The translations under genes were made by a program, and so were the position numbers. A stretch of DNA of 64,000 nt from Cardinalis cardinalis (lineage: Eukaryota; Chordata; Aves; Passeriformes; Cardinalidae), in the NCBI GenBank assembly GCA_014549065.1, contig JACDOX010000034.1, forward strand, positions 6,085,065-6,149,064, written 5' to 3'. Shown here piece after piece: positions 1 through 12,100 of this stretch; within the stretch, counting starts at the first letter, position 1; every line of letters starts with the position of its first letter. A model generated the notes under the pieces. That model did no database searches. It worked only from the letters and a program-made list of their open reading frames with translations, and had not been told where the DNA came from.

Positions 1-132
1 GTATTATAATTAAACCAAATTAATTGCATGGGGCATGAACATGAGAGAGACAATGAAACAGAGAAAATAATCAAGGCTGTGACTAAANAGAAAATTTTAA
101 GATTATAGGATATTGTCTCTTGGAAGAGATCT

Positions 133-350
133 CAGGGAACTTGAGACAAATCCAATCTCCTGCTCACAGCAGGGTCACACAAGTGACCATAGCAGATTGC
201 TCAGGGTACTTTGNAACCTACAAAGAGGGAGACTGCCCAAAGTGTCAGGGCCACTTCCACCACTGCCTTATGGGGCAAGAANACACAGCCTTTTATCCAG
301 TCTGAACCTCTCTTGATTCAACTTGTGCCAGTTGCCTCTCTGGCTCCTTG
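133..350 (-). mobile_element. Old CR1 LINE fragment (3' region)
   Basis: Read on the minus strand, this matches the 3' untranslated part of avian CR1 non-LTR retrotransposons. On the plus strand it shows the reverse complement of the usual motifs: a 'tccaatctcctgctcacagc' block near 148, then 'cttgtgccagttgcctct' near 323. The copy is very diverged and its terminal octamer repeat is not visible, so the ends are approximate. Weaker similarity may continue to about 450. It has no coding capacity. An old CR1 subfamily is the best explanation, but divergence makes this one of the weaker CR1 calls in the window. Confidence 0.55.
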
Positions 351-471
351 CATAGCTGTGTAGAGACCCCTGTCTCTTCAGTGACATGCCCATTGGCACT
401 GGGGTGCAGTTAGGCACCCCTGAAGCCAGCTCTGCCCTGGGCTGGCTGAGNCTTGCTATTCCAGATGGATG

Positions 472-515
472 TCCATGCTCTCAGCTTCACAACTTTTTGG
501 ACCTGAGAGCATGGA
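472..515. repeat. Perfect 13-bp inverted repeat (hairpin)
   Basis: The arms TCCATGCTCTCAG (472-484) and CTGAGAGCATGGA (503-515) are exact reverse complements separated by 18 bases. It lies just beyond the recognisable part of the CR1 fragment at 133-350. No T-run or other context gives it a role; it may be chance or part of a decayed repeat. Confidence 0.7.
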
Positions 516-2551
516 GCTGAGANACTCCGCCTCTCTCAAACTCTTTGGTCCAGCCTGATTTCCCCTAATATTAAACTTTGAAAAAACTTCTTNGGAGAAG
601 TGGTGAACACCGTGTTACTGAAAATGTATTACAAGGAACCATCTGCTGTATCGGCAAGGTGATCTGACAACATAAGCAGCCATTACATCATGCCACAATA
701 ATTTTATTTCAGGCAGTAACCTGCATTTGAATTTGTGATTTTTATTTACAAATCTTTGGTTTTAGAAGAAGAAGAAGATTGACCTAATAGTAAAAAATTT
801 GTGCATCATAAGTTGATATAAGTCAACAAAGCTCTCTTAAATCCCGTCTATATATATATATGTATATATATGTATATTTGACAACATTTTAATGATGTTT
901 GTAATAATGTGNTCTTTGATCAAACAGGAGAGTGGAGGTGTGACGACAAGAAAATGTGCTACTATTTGATAGGTAGACAAGTGGATTGCATTTTTCTCCT
1001 GGTTTCTAATCTTAAATAATTGAAAGGGAAGTAAGAGCACTGCAATTGTTGATTTTTATGTACTCTTTCTCTCCNTGAATAGATCTAAAAATATATACAC
1101 TAAGAAAAGAATACAAGCTTATTTACCATGCCCTCTAATTTCTTCATGTTCACTCTACCATGAAGACATTGAAACGGATTCTTTTAATGCCTACTTTTAA
1201 AAGCAGGATGTGTTTTGTCATGAGAAGTACATTTTAGAAACACAGGAAACTAAAACTGAAATGGTTTAAATTGTACCCTGAAATCCAATACTACCNACCT
1301 AATTAACAAGTTGAATTAAGAATCATCAAGTATTCATCAAGAAGATTTTCCTTTTCATTAATGTCTCCAATCATGTAATCCTCTGAGTGCCAACCAAATT
1401 CCTTGGTCACATCAAATATTATGAGGATAATTAAACCAAAGCAAGAACTGAAATGCTTTTAAGTATTCACTCATTCCAAAGTGATAAAACCTAGTAAAAT
1501 CAATGTTTCACAGTGAAAGGGCTTCCAAATTACCTAGTGAAACTTATGGGCCACAAACCCAACATGTCCAAAATTCANTTTCCTCCACTACTCAGTAGAG
1601 ACATTAGGACTTCCCATCTGATAGATAGGGGTTTTATCTGGCCACTAAGGCTATTCATGTTCTCTAATAGCTAAAGAATGTCTTACTGCCAGATCAAGAT
1701 GCAATCTCTGTTGTAATCTTGTTGTAAATTACAATTATATCGGATATTTATATTATACTTATACTTTATATTGTACTATACATAGACTTATATGTGTTCA
1801 CTCTGTCTTTCATTCTTGTTTACAACAACCGTATGTGAATTTCCTGGTTCCCCAGGTTGCATGAAAAAACATTCTTTAGTCTCCTTCCAGAAACCAGGAA
1901 TTATTTTTTCAAAAAAATTAATGTGTGCACTCAAGAGGCCCAATATACGTATAAAATTTATGAAACAAATCAGGAGCTAATNTGACAAAAACAAACCTTA
2001 CAATGAGCCATTTCTTTCCTAATTTCTCAAAGGACCTAGACATCATAAAAAAACTTGCAGGGCTTCCTTCTTTATTGTGTCAGCTGTGTTTTCAAATATA
2101 AATCTTACTGTCCACCCATGTCCAGTGAAAGACAGTAAGGTGTTCAAGTGCGTGCTTCCCCTGACACACACCCTCTCTTCCCTTCAAGTGTCTCTGTTGG
2201 GCAACAGGATTTGTTTAATCCTAACCCTAATATAAGAACACCAGGTCAGGATAAAAATATTAATTATGAAGGAAACACATAATTAATACATTCTAGAGAT
2301 GGTGAGCTGTGATGATTGATGTTGACTTTGGTACACATTGGTCTGCAAAAAGGTGTTAAAGGCTGCTACAGAGTGGGCCAATAGAGCAAACTGGTCTCCT
2401 GAGGTTGTAGGCAGTATTGCTGTGAGGATCCACCCCTGGCAGGAATGCCTGCAGGCTATGTCCAGCCTGAGCACTGTGAACACTTACTTTTGGACCACTG
2501 AGTAATAGCTCTAGGANGTGGTAACCTACAGAGATAAAATCCTAAAGTANT
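516..2551. other. Non-coding AT-rich stretch, no gene seen
   Basis: This stretch holds AT-rich sequence with no credible exon. It includes an imperfect TA dinucleotide run at 849-877 and an AT-only patch around 1735-1790. A somewhat more GC-rich patch at about 2290-2510 was not assignable to any repeat family I know. Two CCTAA units near 2220 are too few to be an interstitial telomeric array. Confidence 0.6.
849..877. repeat. (TA)n microsatellite, imperfect
   Basis: A run of alternating T and A interrupted twice by TG, about 29 bp long. It is a simple sequence repeat in non-coding DNA and is likely length-polymorphic. Confidence 0.9.
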
Positions 2552-3080
2552 TTCATAATAGAAACATTAATGTTGGAAAAGACCTCCAAGATCATCAAGA
2601 CAACCCTTTGAATGAACACCACTATGTCAACTAAACCACAGAAATAGATGCCATATCAAGTAGTTCCTTAAACACCTTCAGGGATGGTGAATCCATCAAC
2701 TCCCGGGACATCCTGTTCTGGTGCTTTACAGCCCTTTCAGTGAAGAAATTATTCCTAATATCCAGGCTAAACATCCTCCAGCACAACTTGAGGTCATTTC
2801 CACTTCTTTTGTCACATTTGGCCTTGGAGAAAAGACAGATACCCACCTGACAGATACCCTCCTTTCAATCAAATGTAGAGAGCAACAAAGTTCTCCCAAG
2901 TCTTTTCTCCAGACAAAATAACCTTAGCTGTCTCAGCTGCTCCTCATCAGCTTTGTGCTCCAGACCCCTCCCCAGCTCCATTGCTCTTCTCTGGACACAC
3001 TCCAGCACCTCAAAGTCTTTCTTCAAGAGAGAGACACAAAACTGAGCACAGGATTTGAGATGCAGGGAAATAATCACTTC
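2552..3080 (-). mobile_element. CR1 LINE, 5'-truncated, about 530 bp
   Basis: This is a minus-strand CR1 tail. In plus-strand order it shows the 3' UTR start ('gttggaaaagacctccaaga', near 2572), the block around 'cagtgaagaaattattccta' (2738), the 'cttggagaaaagac' region, and the upstream motif 'ctccattgctcttctctgga' (2976) followed by the 'aactgagcacaggatttgag' block. The order and spacing are those of avian CR1 3' ends. It lacks the reverse transcriptase region, as most CR1 copies do. The open frames inside it are fragments without a recognisable domain. Confidence 0.85.
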
Positions 3081-6000
3081 ATTAGCGCTAGGCAGATCTT
3101 AGTCTATTTAAAAGTGAATTTAGGATAGGATTAGGGTTACNACATGACCTAACTAGGGTATTGTGCTTAATATTGTATCTTTCAGGCATACACTAAGCTT
3201 GGAGCTTCTGTCTTGGCTCATCTAGTAACTTCGATGTGATACTTTCCTCTGAGCAACAACAGAGGATAAAAGCATTTAGCAATTTCTCTGGTATGACTGA
3301 AAACTTTTAATTTCTTTTGACTCATTTTGAAATCTCTCTATATGTACTGACTTTTTATTGGCTACAATACAGGTTCTTGTTAATGATTTTTTTTTAAGAC
3401 ATACTTAATATTCCAAAAAAAGAAATAAATTGTATATTTTAGAATTAAATAATTGTATGTGGGAGTATATATGTGTGTAATTTAACATGAATATGTATAT
3501 GTTTATTTGTGTACCCATATAAAAGTGTTTTCTAACCAGAGATTTATTTTTCAGCCAAATCAGAAATATCAGTTTTCTGAGTTTCATTCACCTTTTACTT
3601 CTCCCCTGACCATAGATCAAAAGAATAAGAAATGGAGAAGATATATCAGTTCAAGTACTTTGGACCCTTGAGACCAACTCAGGATTGTTGCGTACACTAT
3701 ATCTTGTGCTACCTCTTCTCATTATAAATGTCTCAAGTGACAGAGTTTGAATATTTCCCTTGCAAATTTGTTAAATAAATTTAAATCTATCACTGGAAAG
3801 TAGTTTTCCTCAGATATAGTATTTTTTCTCTCTTTAAGAACAGTTTTATTCCCAATAATCACACATAAAACTCTCACAGATTGTTCTTACTATCTCTAAC
3901 TAGTCATATCTTTCAAATAATGTATTTAATACTAAGCAGGATATGTTTTTTCACTTTTTAAGTTTCCCATTTCTTCAAATCTTTTCTATTTATTCTTTTT
4001 AATATACCCTTAGTTCATATGAGTGTGAGTGAACAATTATACCAATTGAAGGAAATGGAAAAATTACCCAACTTAGTGCAACTGTAGGTTTGAATATTTT
4101 TTTTTCTAGTTTTTTTCCCAAGCCCTGGTACAATCCAGTTGAAATAGTAATGTGAATTAGAAGTAGTATATACATGAAATCCCACAAAAAGTATCTTCTA
4201 TAACTTCCTCCTCGTATTAGTCTTTCAACTCTGTTCATTGTGACTCTTTCTGCTGTTAACATCTATTTACAATGCGGGAGCTTTATAAATAACATTTTTA
4301 TCTACTCTCAGCACTCATCCCACTCTGAAAAAATATGATCATAATTAAAAAATCTTCAGTGATTACAAATCTGATTTTATAGATTTATCTGTGTGTTTAC
4401 TCAAATTTTAGTCAATTCTGAGTTGGTTTAGCGAGATATTTTCTTTATTCTCATGAATTGCATGGTGCTAAATACTATTTTGATGCTAAACATATGTTAA
4501 ATAAATTAATCCTCTGTAGCCTTTAAACTCACAAACCATGTGGTTATCATTTTAGCAGGAAGCCAGAGTTTTTGTATTAATTTAACAGTACATGTCTCAG
4601 AAACTGCTGATTCCTGTCTGGACTTGTATGGTCTTGAGTTAATTCTAGGCTATCTACTCTGAAATAGCAAACTTTTTACCTGTGACATGATTAATATGTG
4701 ACTTTTTAGTATTATTTTAGGAGTTTTTTTGTGATTACAGAGTTTTACTCTAAAACTTATACAAGCTATTGCAGTGTTTACTGTGACCGTGTGGAACACC
4801 TAGGAAAGAAGTATTAACAACAGATCATTTTAAAATTTAAAAAATCACCAATAGCACTCAAAGAACCTTTTATCTTCAATTCATACTACTCCCAGTGAAG
4901 GAGTGTTTTGACAATCTTCCATAAAAACAGAAAGGAAGGATGAGTACAAAAGAAAAGGGCCGATATTCAAAAATTTGTGCAAATGCTTTTGAGATGCATT
5001 TAAATAGAAATTCGAATTAATTGTTAGTTTTGTTTTGTTTGGGATTCCCCCCTCCCCCAAAATGTTGCTGTCATAAATTTAGTAATGTAGGGTAAACATC
5101 AATTTTTCACCATGTTTTGAGGGTAAGATTATCAGAGGTGTCTCTAAAAGTCCTAAGAAATGTAGGGGGAAAGAATATTTTTGTCCTAGTCATGAGAGAG
5201 GTTAACTAGGATAATAAGCTAAAATAACAGTACTGGAATTTCATCATGCCTCTCTCCCTTGCCTGCCATAATGACAGCTGCAGAGACCCAGCTCTTGCCT
5301 CATTAGCAGTAGTCTCTGAAATCCCAAGTTTTCAGGACTCTGGCATAAATAAACTAGGCAGCNGGCTTGTGTCTGTTTTCCTGCCCTTGACTGTATGCTA
5401 TTCTCCACATCTGCTTACATTTTTTGTGCCAGCAGAGAACTCTAGGTATTTCTCATCCACTTCCTGACTCCCATCCCCTCCCTGCATTTTTGGCATTTTT
5501 TGAATTTTCTGTAAAGTTGTCACTTGGAGCGCCGTACAGTGCTTATCAAAGTTCCTGAATTCATCCATATTCATCAGGTCTCCAGGTGACCACAGCTATT
5601 TCCTCGTCTGATCTTCCCCTCTATCTCTCTATCTGTGCACTTGTTTTATTTGAATTTCCATCTTGGTGAAAAATTATCCTCCTGGCCCTTCTTTAATAAT
5701 TTTATAGACTGAATAATAACTTTATTAATACTCTGGATGAAACCATATAAACCTATAAAATCAACACATGCTTCCAAGATAAATAAGCAGATATTCCTTC
5801 TTGTTATGATATTATTGCTGGTAGGTTGTCCCTCTGTAGGAGATAAGACATCAGTTCTTTCTTCTTCTCTAAGCATCTTTTTATAACTTTGTCTTCAGAA
5901 CTAAGTCACAATTCAGAGAGAAGAATTAGAGAAGCAATTGTGGAAAGCAAATGAAAAGATTTTATATTTTAATAGAAAGAAAATCTTACTTTCCTATCTC

Positions 6001-6787
6001 TTGAACATTACTTTCTTTTAGAGTTTCTCTGGCTACATGGAAAACATGTNGTCCTAGAGTGCTACCTAACTCCAAATTGTGGTTGTCCATCTTTGCCACN
6101 TGCAAGCATGAGACCTACGTGCAGAAAAATTCACTTCTAGTTCCTCCTTCCACCTGTTTCAGCCTTCTAGAAAGGACAAAAAAAAAGCGAACGTGGATAA
6201 TGAAGTAATGAACCACAGTGTGTTTCAGAAAAAAACCTTTTGGAGAAATTAGAAGAATATCACAAAAAGCAAATATTAGAGCATGGCCTACCTCAAGCTC
6301 TTGGACTGCAACCTGAGGGGCATGGTACTGGTTATGAACATGCTCATTGATCTGTTTTGTATCATTACATTGAAAGCAAATGTTAGGGCAGATTTTTGAT
6401 AACATTACTACTTAATACTTGCTTTTATCAAGAAGAACTCACCTGAAAACAAACACTAGTTGAAAACCAAAGGTTTTGGCCCATAAGTCCCTTATGAAAC
6501 TGTGCCTTGTTCCACTTTGAGCCAGGTAGTGTGGGGATTGGGTGGTTGGGAGTGTTTTTGTAGATGATTTTTGTCTATCACTAGCAAGTAGTGATAGATA
6601 AATGGCTGGTTAGCAGAGAGGCTGCTATTAGTAACAGAAAAATTTCTGCAATCTTTGCTCCAGAAGGTCTTAAGAAAGGAGGCAAAGCCAGGTTTATACA
6701 ACTTGCACTGCGCATAGAAGCAGAAAACAATTTTGGTTAGAAAAGACCATAAAAATATTTCAGCCCAACAGTTACCATGCCTCCAGG
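3081..6787. other. Non-coding AT-rich stretch, no gene seen
   Basis: No exon, RNA gene or recognisable transposon was found. Short open frames on both strands, such as 3999-4262 minus and 6115-6405 minus, are low in complexity and match nothing I recognise. Ns are sparse between 3142 and 5362 compared with the flanks. Confidence 0.6.
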
Positions 6788-7056
6788 AATGGTGACAGAA
6801 CAAGAGCACATGGGGAGGTTTAGATTGGAGGTTACATTGAATATTAGGAAAAAGTTTCTTCACTGAAAGAGTCTGCAAGCACTGAAACAGGCTCCCCAGG
6901 CAAAAGGTGGAGCCAAGGTCCCTGGAAGTGTTCAAAAAACATGTGGATATGGCATTGAGGACTTGGTTAAATGGTGAACATGGTGGTGGTGTAGTGTTGA
7001 TGGTTGGACTTGATGATATTAAAAGCCTTCTTTAATCTTAACAATTCTATGATTCT
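6788..7056 (+). mobile_element. CR1 LINE 3' end with octamer tail
   Basis: Plus-strand CR1 tail. It carries 'gaatattaggaaaaagtttc' (6839), 'gaaacaggctccccagg' (6884), 'tccctggaagtgttcaa' (6918), the terminal 'ggttggacttgatgat' block (7001) and the characteristic 3' end 'attctatgattct' (7044-7056). The 'gtgaacatggtggtggt' stretch marks the subfamily whose 3' UTR carries a 'ggttaagtggtggac'-like segment. It is truncated at the 5' side with no coding sequence. A 147-codon open frame on the opposite strand (6492-6935) partly overlaps this copy and shows no recognisable domain. Confidence 0.92.
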
Positions 7057-8538
7057 TTTTGATAAAAATTGACGCTAGACTTACTACCTAAAGAACTAAG
7101 AAGTTAAATTTGAACAAGAGTTATTATTTTGTTTTAAAGAAGTTCTGGTTTCTTCCTTTATTTGAAAAACTGAACATATCAGGAGAACTTTTCTAGAACT
7201 TGTCATAGGCTTTTTGAGTGTGGGGTTTTTTTTGTTTGTTTGTTTGGGTTTTTTTTAATTTCAATTTTATTTCTCAGAAACCTATTTCCTAATTAGAGCA
7301 ACAAAAATATAATGAAATATGTACATTACTTTTCTCTCAAGTCAAGCAATTAAAAAGAAGGAAAGAAAAATAAAAAAGTTTTTTTTTTAATATAAAGAAA
7401 GCATTTTTGTGAAAAAAACTTTCTAGTGGTTCTGCCTNGAGTGTTCCTAAAATTTAAGTGAAACATTTTTATTAGGTAATTATTTTCAGGAAAAATATAT
7501 ACATAATTAGGATTAAAACTTGACATTTTCAAATTCTTTTACATCTTTATTTTTATTATTGCATTCCAGTGATATTTGAATNACATACACTATTTATTCA
7601 AAAGTGAAAAGATGAAAACATGCACTTCTAAACTGAGTCCTTAAACATGCACTTCTAAACGGAGTCCTTAAAAGCTTACATGGCTTTTTACTGATCAGCA
7701 AACAAGAAATATCTACTTTAAAAATATAAATCAACTGTTGCAATNGGAATATTTAGAAAGAGCTGCAGTACCACCAAAATGGTTCAGATTGCTTTATAGT
7801 ATTTCAATTTCTATAATCTTTTAGCCTGCCATTGTCTTTGTTTTTACTAGTTTGAATCCATTCANTTTCAGCTGGTTTAAATTGGGTACTTAAATTAATG
7901 CATTGTCAATTTGCTCTTATGGCAGAATGAAATTAAAGTAGGAAACATAGATGTGTTGTAATGATAATATAGTTTTAAAGATGCTCCTGATTGCCAAAAA
8001 TACACATTGTCACTAGCCAAATAAACTTAATGACACTCACAAAATGATATTGGTGAAGGCTATTAACAAGATGTTCTCCTTAAAAATCAAATTGTTGTTC
8101 AAGAAGAAATTATATTATTGAATTTAAATGGCTGAATGCACATCTATTACTTTTGCAAGTACTTTAGATAAGGCAAATACAAGAACAAGATGTAACAGTA
8201 ACAATTAATAGTGCCACATTCTCAAACAGTTGCTTCCTCGATATTTAAGTTTAAAGTTTTTGGGGTAAAAAACTGGAAAAAACGAAAACACTTACATAGT
8301 GTTTAAACATTACTTTTATTAAATAGGGAGGAAATAAGTAGGCAAGAAGCAAGAAGTCTGAAATTTAAAGGGCTGAATTTTTTATCTCTGGGAAGTACTG
8401 CAGTATTTGGCAATAGCTTGTCTGATGGCCTCTTTCTTGTGCCAAAAAGCTGCATGCACAGCTCCTGGTAGCTGTGCTCAGGTATCAGCATATCAGATAC
8501 CACTACTTCTCAGGTCTGAACTTGTGTTCTTCAGTATG
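7057..8538. other. Non-coding stretch with simple repeats
   Basis: It contains a G/T-rich tract with TTTG units (7221-7257), A/T homopolymer-rich sequence around 7370-7420, and a 27-bp tandem duplication (7616-7669). No gene or further transposon was recognised. Confidence 0.6.
7616..7669. repeat. 27-bp tandem duplication, two units
   Basis: The unit beginning AAACATGCACTTCTAAAC occurs at 7616-7642 and again at 7643-7669, with one visible substitution (ACTGAG versus ACGGAG). The near identity implies a fairly recent local duplication, probably from replication slippage. Confidence 0.9.
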
Positions 8539-8544
8539 GAATTG
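8539..8544. repeat. Target-site duplication, left copy (GAATTG)
   Basis: The six bases GAATTG immediately precede the LTR and are repeated exactly at 9189-9194, as expected from integrase-mediated insertion. Confidence 0.85.
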
Positions 8545-8734
8545 TGTGGGAACTCAGCACATCACTCCGGATGTCCAGAGTTGCCGAGAACCCTCTTGGG
8601 GGCATCGGAAGACCTGGAATGTTGCCAGAAGTGCCTGGTGGCTTGATTTTGATCCATCTAGGGAATTGCCGCCTGNGTATGAGGACATGAGAGGCACTCN
8701 GGTTTGAATGGTATAACTATAGGGTGAATGTGTA

Positions 8735-8801
8735 GGTTTTAAGGTCCTGTACAGGGGGGTTTAAGGTTCTGTACAGAGGGGTTTAGGTTTTGGTACAGGG
8801 G
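8735..8801. repeat. 22-bp tandem repeat, three units, inside LTR copy 1
   Basis: Units of the form GGTTTAAGGTTCTGTACAGG lie at about 8735-8757, 8758-8779 and 8780-8801. The other LTR copy carries a single unit (about 30047-30069 on the opposite strand). The repeat is upstream of the polyadenylation signal, probably in U3, where repeat-number variation is common in retroviral enhancers. Confidence 0.85.
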
Positions 8802-9082
8802 GGTTATGGAGACAAGATGGAGGGATCAGGGCGTGTCTCATCCTTCTTCTTTCCTCTTCTTGTCANCCATTTTCGGTGGTGATGTTGACACTTGGGGATT
8901 GGTTTGACACATAGGTGCACGGTTCAATATAGGTGATTGGTATTGGGGAATGAAGGTAAATATGTCACATGTAATTTGTACTACATAAAGACAAGACCGC
9001 CTTGGGGGTGGTCAGAGTGCCTTTGGCTGTCTTGCTGTCCAGACCTCGGCTGGGCAGGAGGAAAATTTTGTAGATAAGAAAT

Positions 9083-9088
9083 AATAAA
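9083..9088 (+). promoter_or_regulatory. LTR polyadenylation signal AATAAA
   Basis: A canonical hexamer within the solo LTR, conserved in the inverted second copy. It orients the element and would mark the R region. Confidence 0.75.
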
Positions 9089-9188
9089 CAACTTGGAGAC
9101 AGAAAAGAGAGGAGTCCAGTCTCGTCCTTCAGAGCGNGGGCTGCCCCAGAACCGCCCCCGCTTCTCGGGGCTGCAACAGCCTTCGAGA

Positions 9189-9194
9189 GAATTG
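9189..9194. repeat. Target-site duplication, right copy (GAATTG)
   Basis: An exact repeat of 8539-8544, directly after the LTR 3' end. Confidence 0.85.
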
Positions 9195-12100
9195 TTACCT
9201 AACAAGCTATACAGCAAGTGGAGGGCTTTTTGGTCAAGAAGACCCTTTCTTCTTTTTGAATTTCTGGGGGTTATTTCCAGTATCTAGTTGAAACCATTTG
9301 GATTATATACTTGGTTTTAAATTTTGCCCTTCCAAATTTTCTCTTTACCAGTATTTTAGAGCTCCTCACATATCTGTTAACTGTAAGATTTTTAGGCTGC
9401 CATTAAAATTCTCAAGTCTAGTGCTATAATTCAACTTTGTTTGAGTTAGAGATCATATATAGTAGAAAGTTTTACAGGCCTATTTTTTTCTGAGGGCATA
9501 ATAGACCTTCTATTGTATGTGAAGGTCACATTGTGCCCATTTGTGTCAACAGGGAAAAAAAACTGTATGCTTAGCTGAATTCTGTGACAAGAAAGCCATA
9601 AAACTGTGGTGCAAAAGTCCCAGAGTAGGAGGAACAAAACCAGCTGCATTCTTGGCACTTCCTCTGTTTTGGTTCTGCTCCTACACACATACTTGAAAAA
9701 TGCTGAAGGTGTCCCTTAGCACACATTTTGTGCACACAGTGAGCCACCTGGTATCACCTTTTCAAACTCAATCTCAATTTTCCTGCAAAAGTATTTAAAA
9801 ACATAACCCAAAGAATTTGAGCTAACGTTTTCAAACTCAGGCTGTAGTATCCTACTTGAGAAATGTCAAAAGGCTGGGATAGATTGAGTGACATCTTTGC
9901 ATTTCTGGACACAACATTCTTGGGAGCTGCAGTTCTGGCAACCAGAGTGCAACAAGATCTTGTGTTGCTAAGTTCAATAAGTATGCAGACAAAACAAAAC
10001 CCTGGAACCATGCTTTCACAAAGCAGTTCAATAGCCACCTATCCTTTTTAACAGAGTGGGAAATACTGTGTGACTGGTGTGGCTTTTTTTTTAGTAACTC
10101 AGCTATGGATCTTATAATTTTGCTCCTCCTGTTTGGAGAACAATGTACTCTTGCTGTAGTTTGACAATCATTTATCTTTTAATGCCACAGACCACTATGC
10201 ACTCTTTTTCGAATTCAAATTTGCTTAATTCATTTAACTAGAGAGAATAATCTTCCTCCGGAGACTAGTGGAAGAGGTCACTTCATTCACATCAAATGTT
10301 TTAATCATTATGATTGAGATTGTCACCAGTGCTTCCTGCTAAGAATGTGTCATTTTCCTACCTCTAAGTCTTTGTTATTTTAAAAAGCTATATTCCCATG
10401 GTCTTCTTATTGATGTGTTTTGGAGTGCATTTTTATATATTGGGGAAAATCAATGGTTTGGCTGGAGTATGTGTATGGGTGCATGTGTGTGTTGGTATTA
10501 CATACAAGCAGTTGCTCCCATACATTGGAGTAGAGAAGGTATACTACAATAACTAGCAAGAATATACATCTAAAAGAACATATATAAATTTCTAAATGTA
10601 GTAAAGTTGGAGCAATTTTCTTGACATTTTCAAATTCTAGATAAATTGGTCTAAACCTTTTTGACCAACTGAAGCCGGAAAAAACCCCATAAATTTAACA
10701 AACTTGATACTACATAAATAACAAGAATCAGGGATGCTGGAAGACATTTCTTACTACAGATATTAAAATTCTTNATAGAAAGTAAAAAACTGATATTGCT
10801 CTTCAAATTTCTTTTGCATTTGTTATTCTTCCCATGAGAAAAATATTTTTAACATTAGGTTGTCTTGTAATTCCAGATCCATAGTACGCATGCACATGAC
10901 ATCAAACTTTTAATCATGCCCAGACCACATATAAAACCTCTAATTATATTTGTTCAATGCAGATTTATTCACAGCAGAGCAAGCATGAGATGGTCTGCAA
11001 AGATGAGTAAGAGAAGTGGGACCCTATTTTATGACAAATTAAAGTGAATCTATCTGAAGCACTGTGCTTGAGTGCTGTAATAGCATGAGCTGACATTTCT
11101 AAATGACACAACCTATGTGGTTTCCAGTAGCATTTTATTCTTTTGAGTCAGATCTGGAAGAAGCAGAATGATTGCCTTGGGTATTATTCTATACTCTGTG
11201 TCTTTTGGCCCAGAGCTACTTCGTTTGACAGAAGTGTAGGGATCTGCACTGCATTGCAGTTTGTGATGTGGATAGGCCCCAAAAGAATTTGGTTTATTTG
11301 TTCTGCCAAACAGAGGTCAAGAGAAATCAAGATTGTTTGCCATAAATATATGAGGGAGATAAATGCCAAAGAGGGGAAAAAATCAGAACAGTTTAAGCTA
11401 AAGGACAGTGTTGGCACAAGAACAAGCTTGTTTAAATATCCTTAAATGAGTTTAGACTCCAAATGAGGACAAATTTTCCAGCCAGCAATAAGGTCCAGAA
11501 AGAGCTTTCTGGCAGCTAAGATAAGTAGACATACAGAATATTAGCTATTGTTGAGATGAAGTACAATCCATTTATGAGACTGTTTCATGCAATCAACTGA
11601 AACAAAAAAGAAAATATAAGCTCCAGAGGACTTCAGTTGTCATATCACCTTCTCCCTTTCCACTCCCAAACNGCAGAGACATTAAACCTCATTCACCACA
11701 CTTAACCTTTAGCATCCAGCAGAGTCTGGTCCTTGCAGCTCATTGCACTGACAGTGGAGAGAAAAAGTGATGTGCAGAAAGCTCNTCATTCACTAAAAGT
11801 TTGAATTGTCCTGAGCAAGTAGCTTCACTCTTTGCTTTTCATCTCTAAAGAGTAGCAAGAATGTATACTTAAAATAAGTACCTAAATTCAGGGGTATCAA
11901 GTTGAGCATTGTTAACAAATTTTTGCTTTTCTTCTTCAGCTCTTAAGGTTTTTTTATATATGTTTAAACCACAGTCTTGTTAAGAATTTGTCATGGCTTC
12001 AGGCCTACTGCACTAAAGGCTCCATAGTAACTTAATAGTGTCAATGCACTAGAGAATTTTGAATAAATACAGGAAGGTGCTATTTAACATGTAAGTGACA

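Larger units (their letters stand above)
8545..9188 (+). mobile_element. Solo LTR, ERVK-like endogenous retrovirus (copy 1)
   Basis: A 644-bp solo long terminal repeat. It starts TGTGGGAACTCAG and ends CCTTCGAGA, bounded by exact 6-bp duplications (GAATTG). The same sequence occurs inverted at 29662-30272, which fixes both ends independently. An AATAAA polyadenylation signal lies at 9083-9088, about 100 bp before the 3' end, which gives plus orientation. A TATA-like 'tacataaag' lies near 8982. A 22-bp motif is present three times (8735-8801) but only once in the other copy. No internal retroviral sequence flanks it, so the provirus was lost by LTR-LTR recombination. The 6-bp duplication suggests an ERVK-type origin (inference). 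The 3' terminal dinucleotide GA departs from the usual CA. Confidence 0.9.

Noticed and set aside
2218..2236. Interstitial telomeric repeat (CCTAACCCTAA)
   Set aside because: Only about two units; expected by chance.
6492..6935. 147-codon minus-strand open frame
   Set aside because: It partly overlaps the plus-strand CR1 copy at 6788-7056; the remainder shows no domain.
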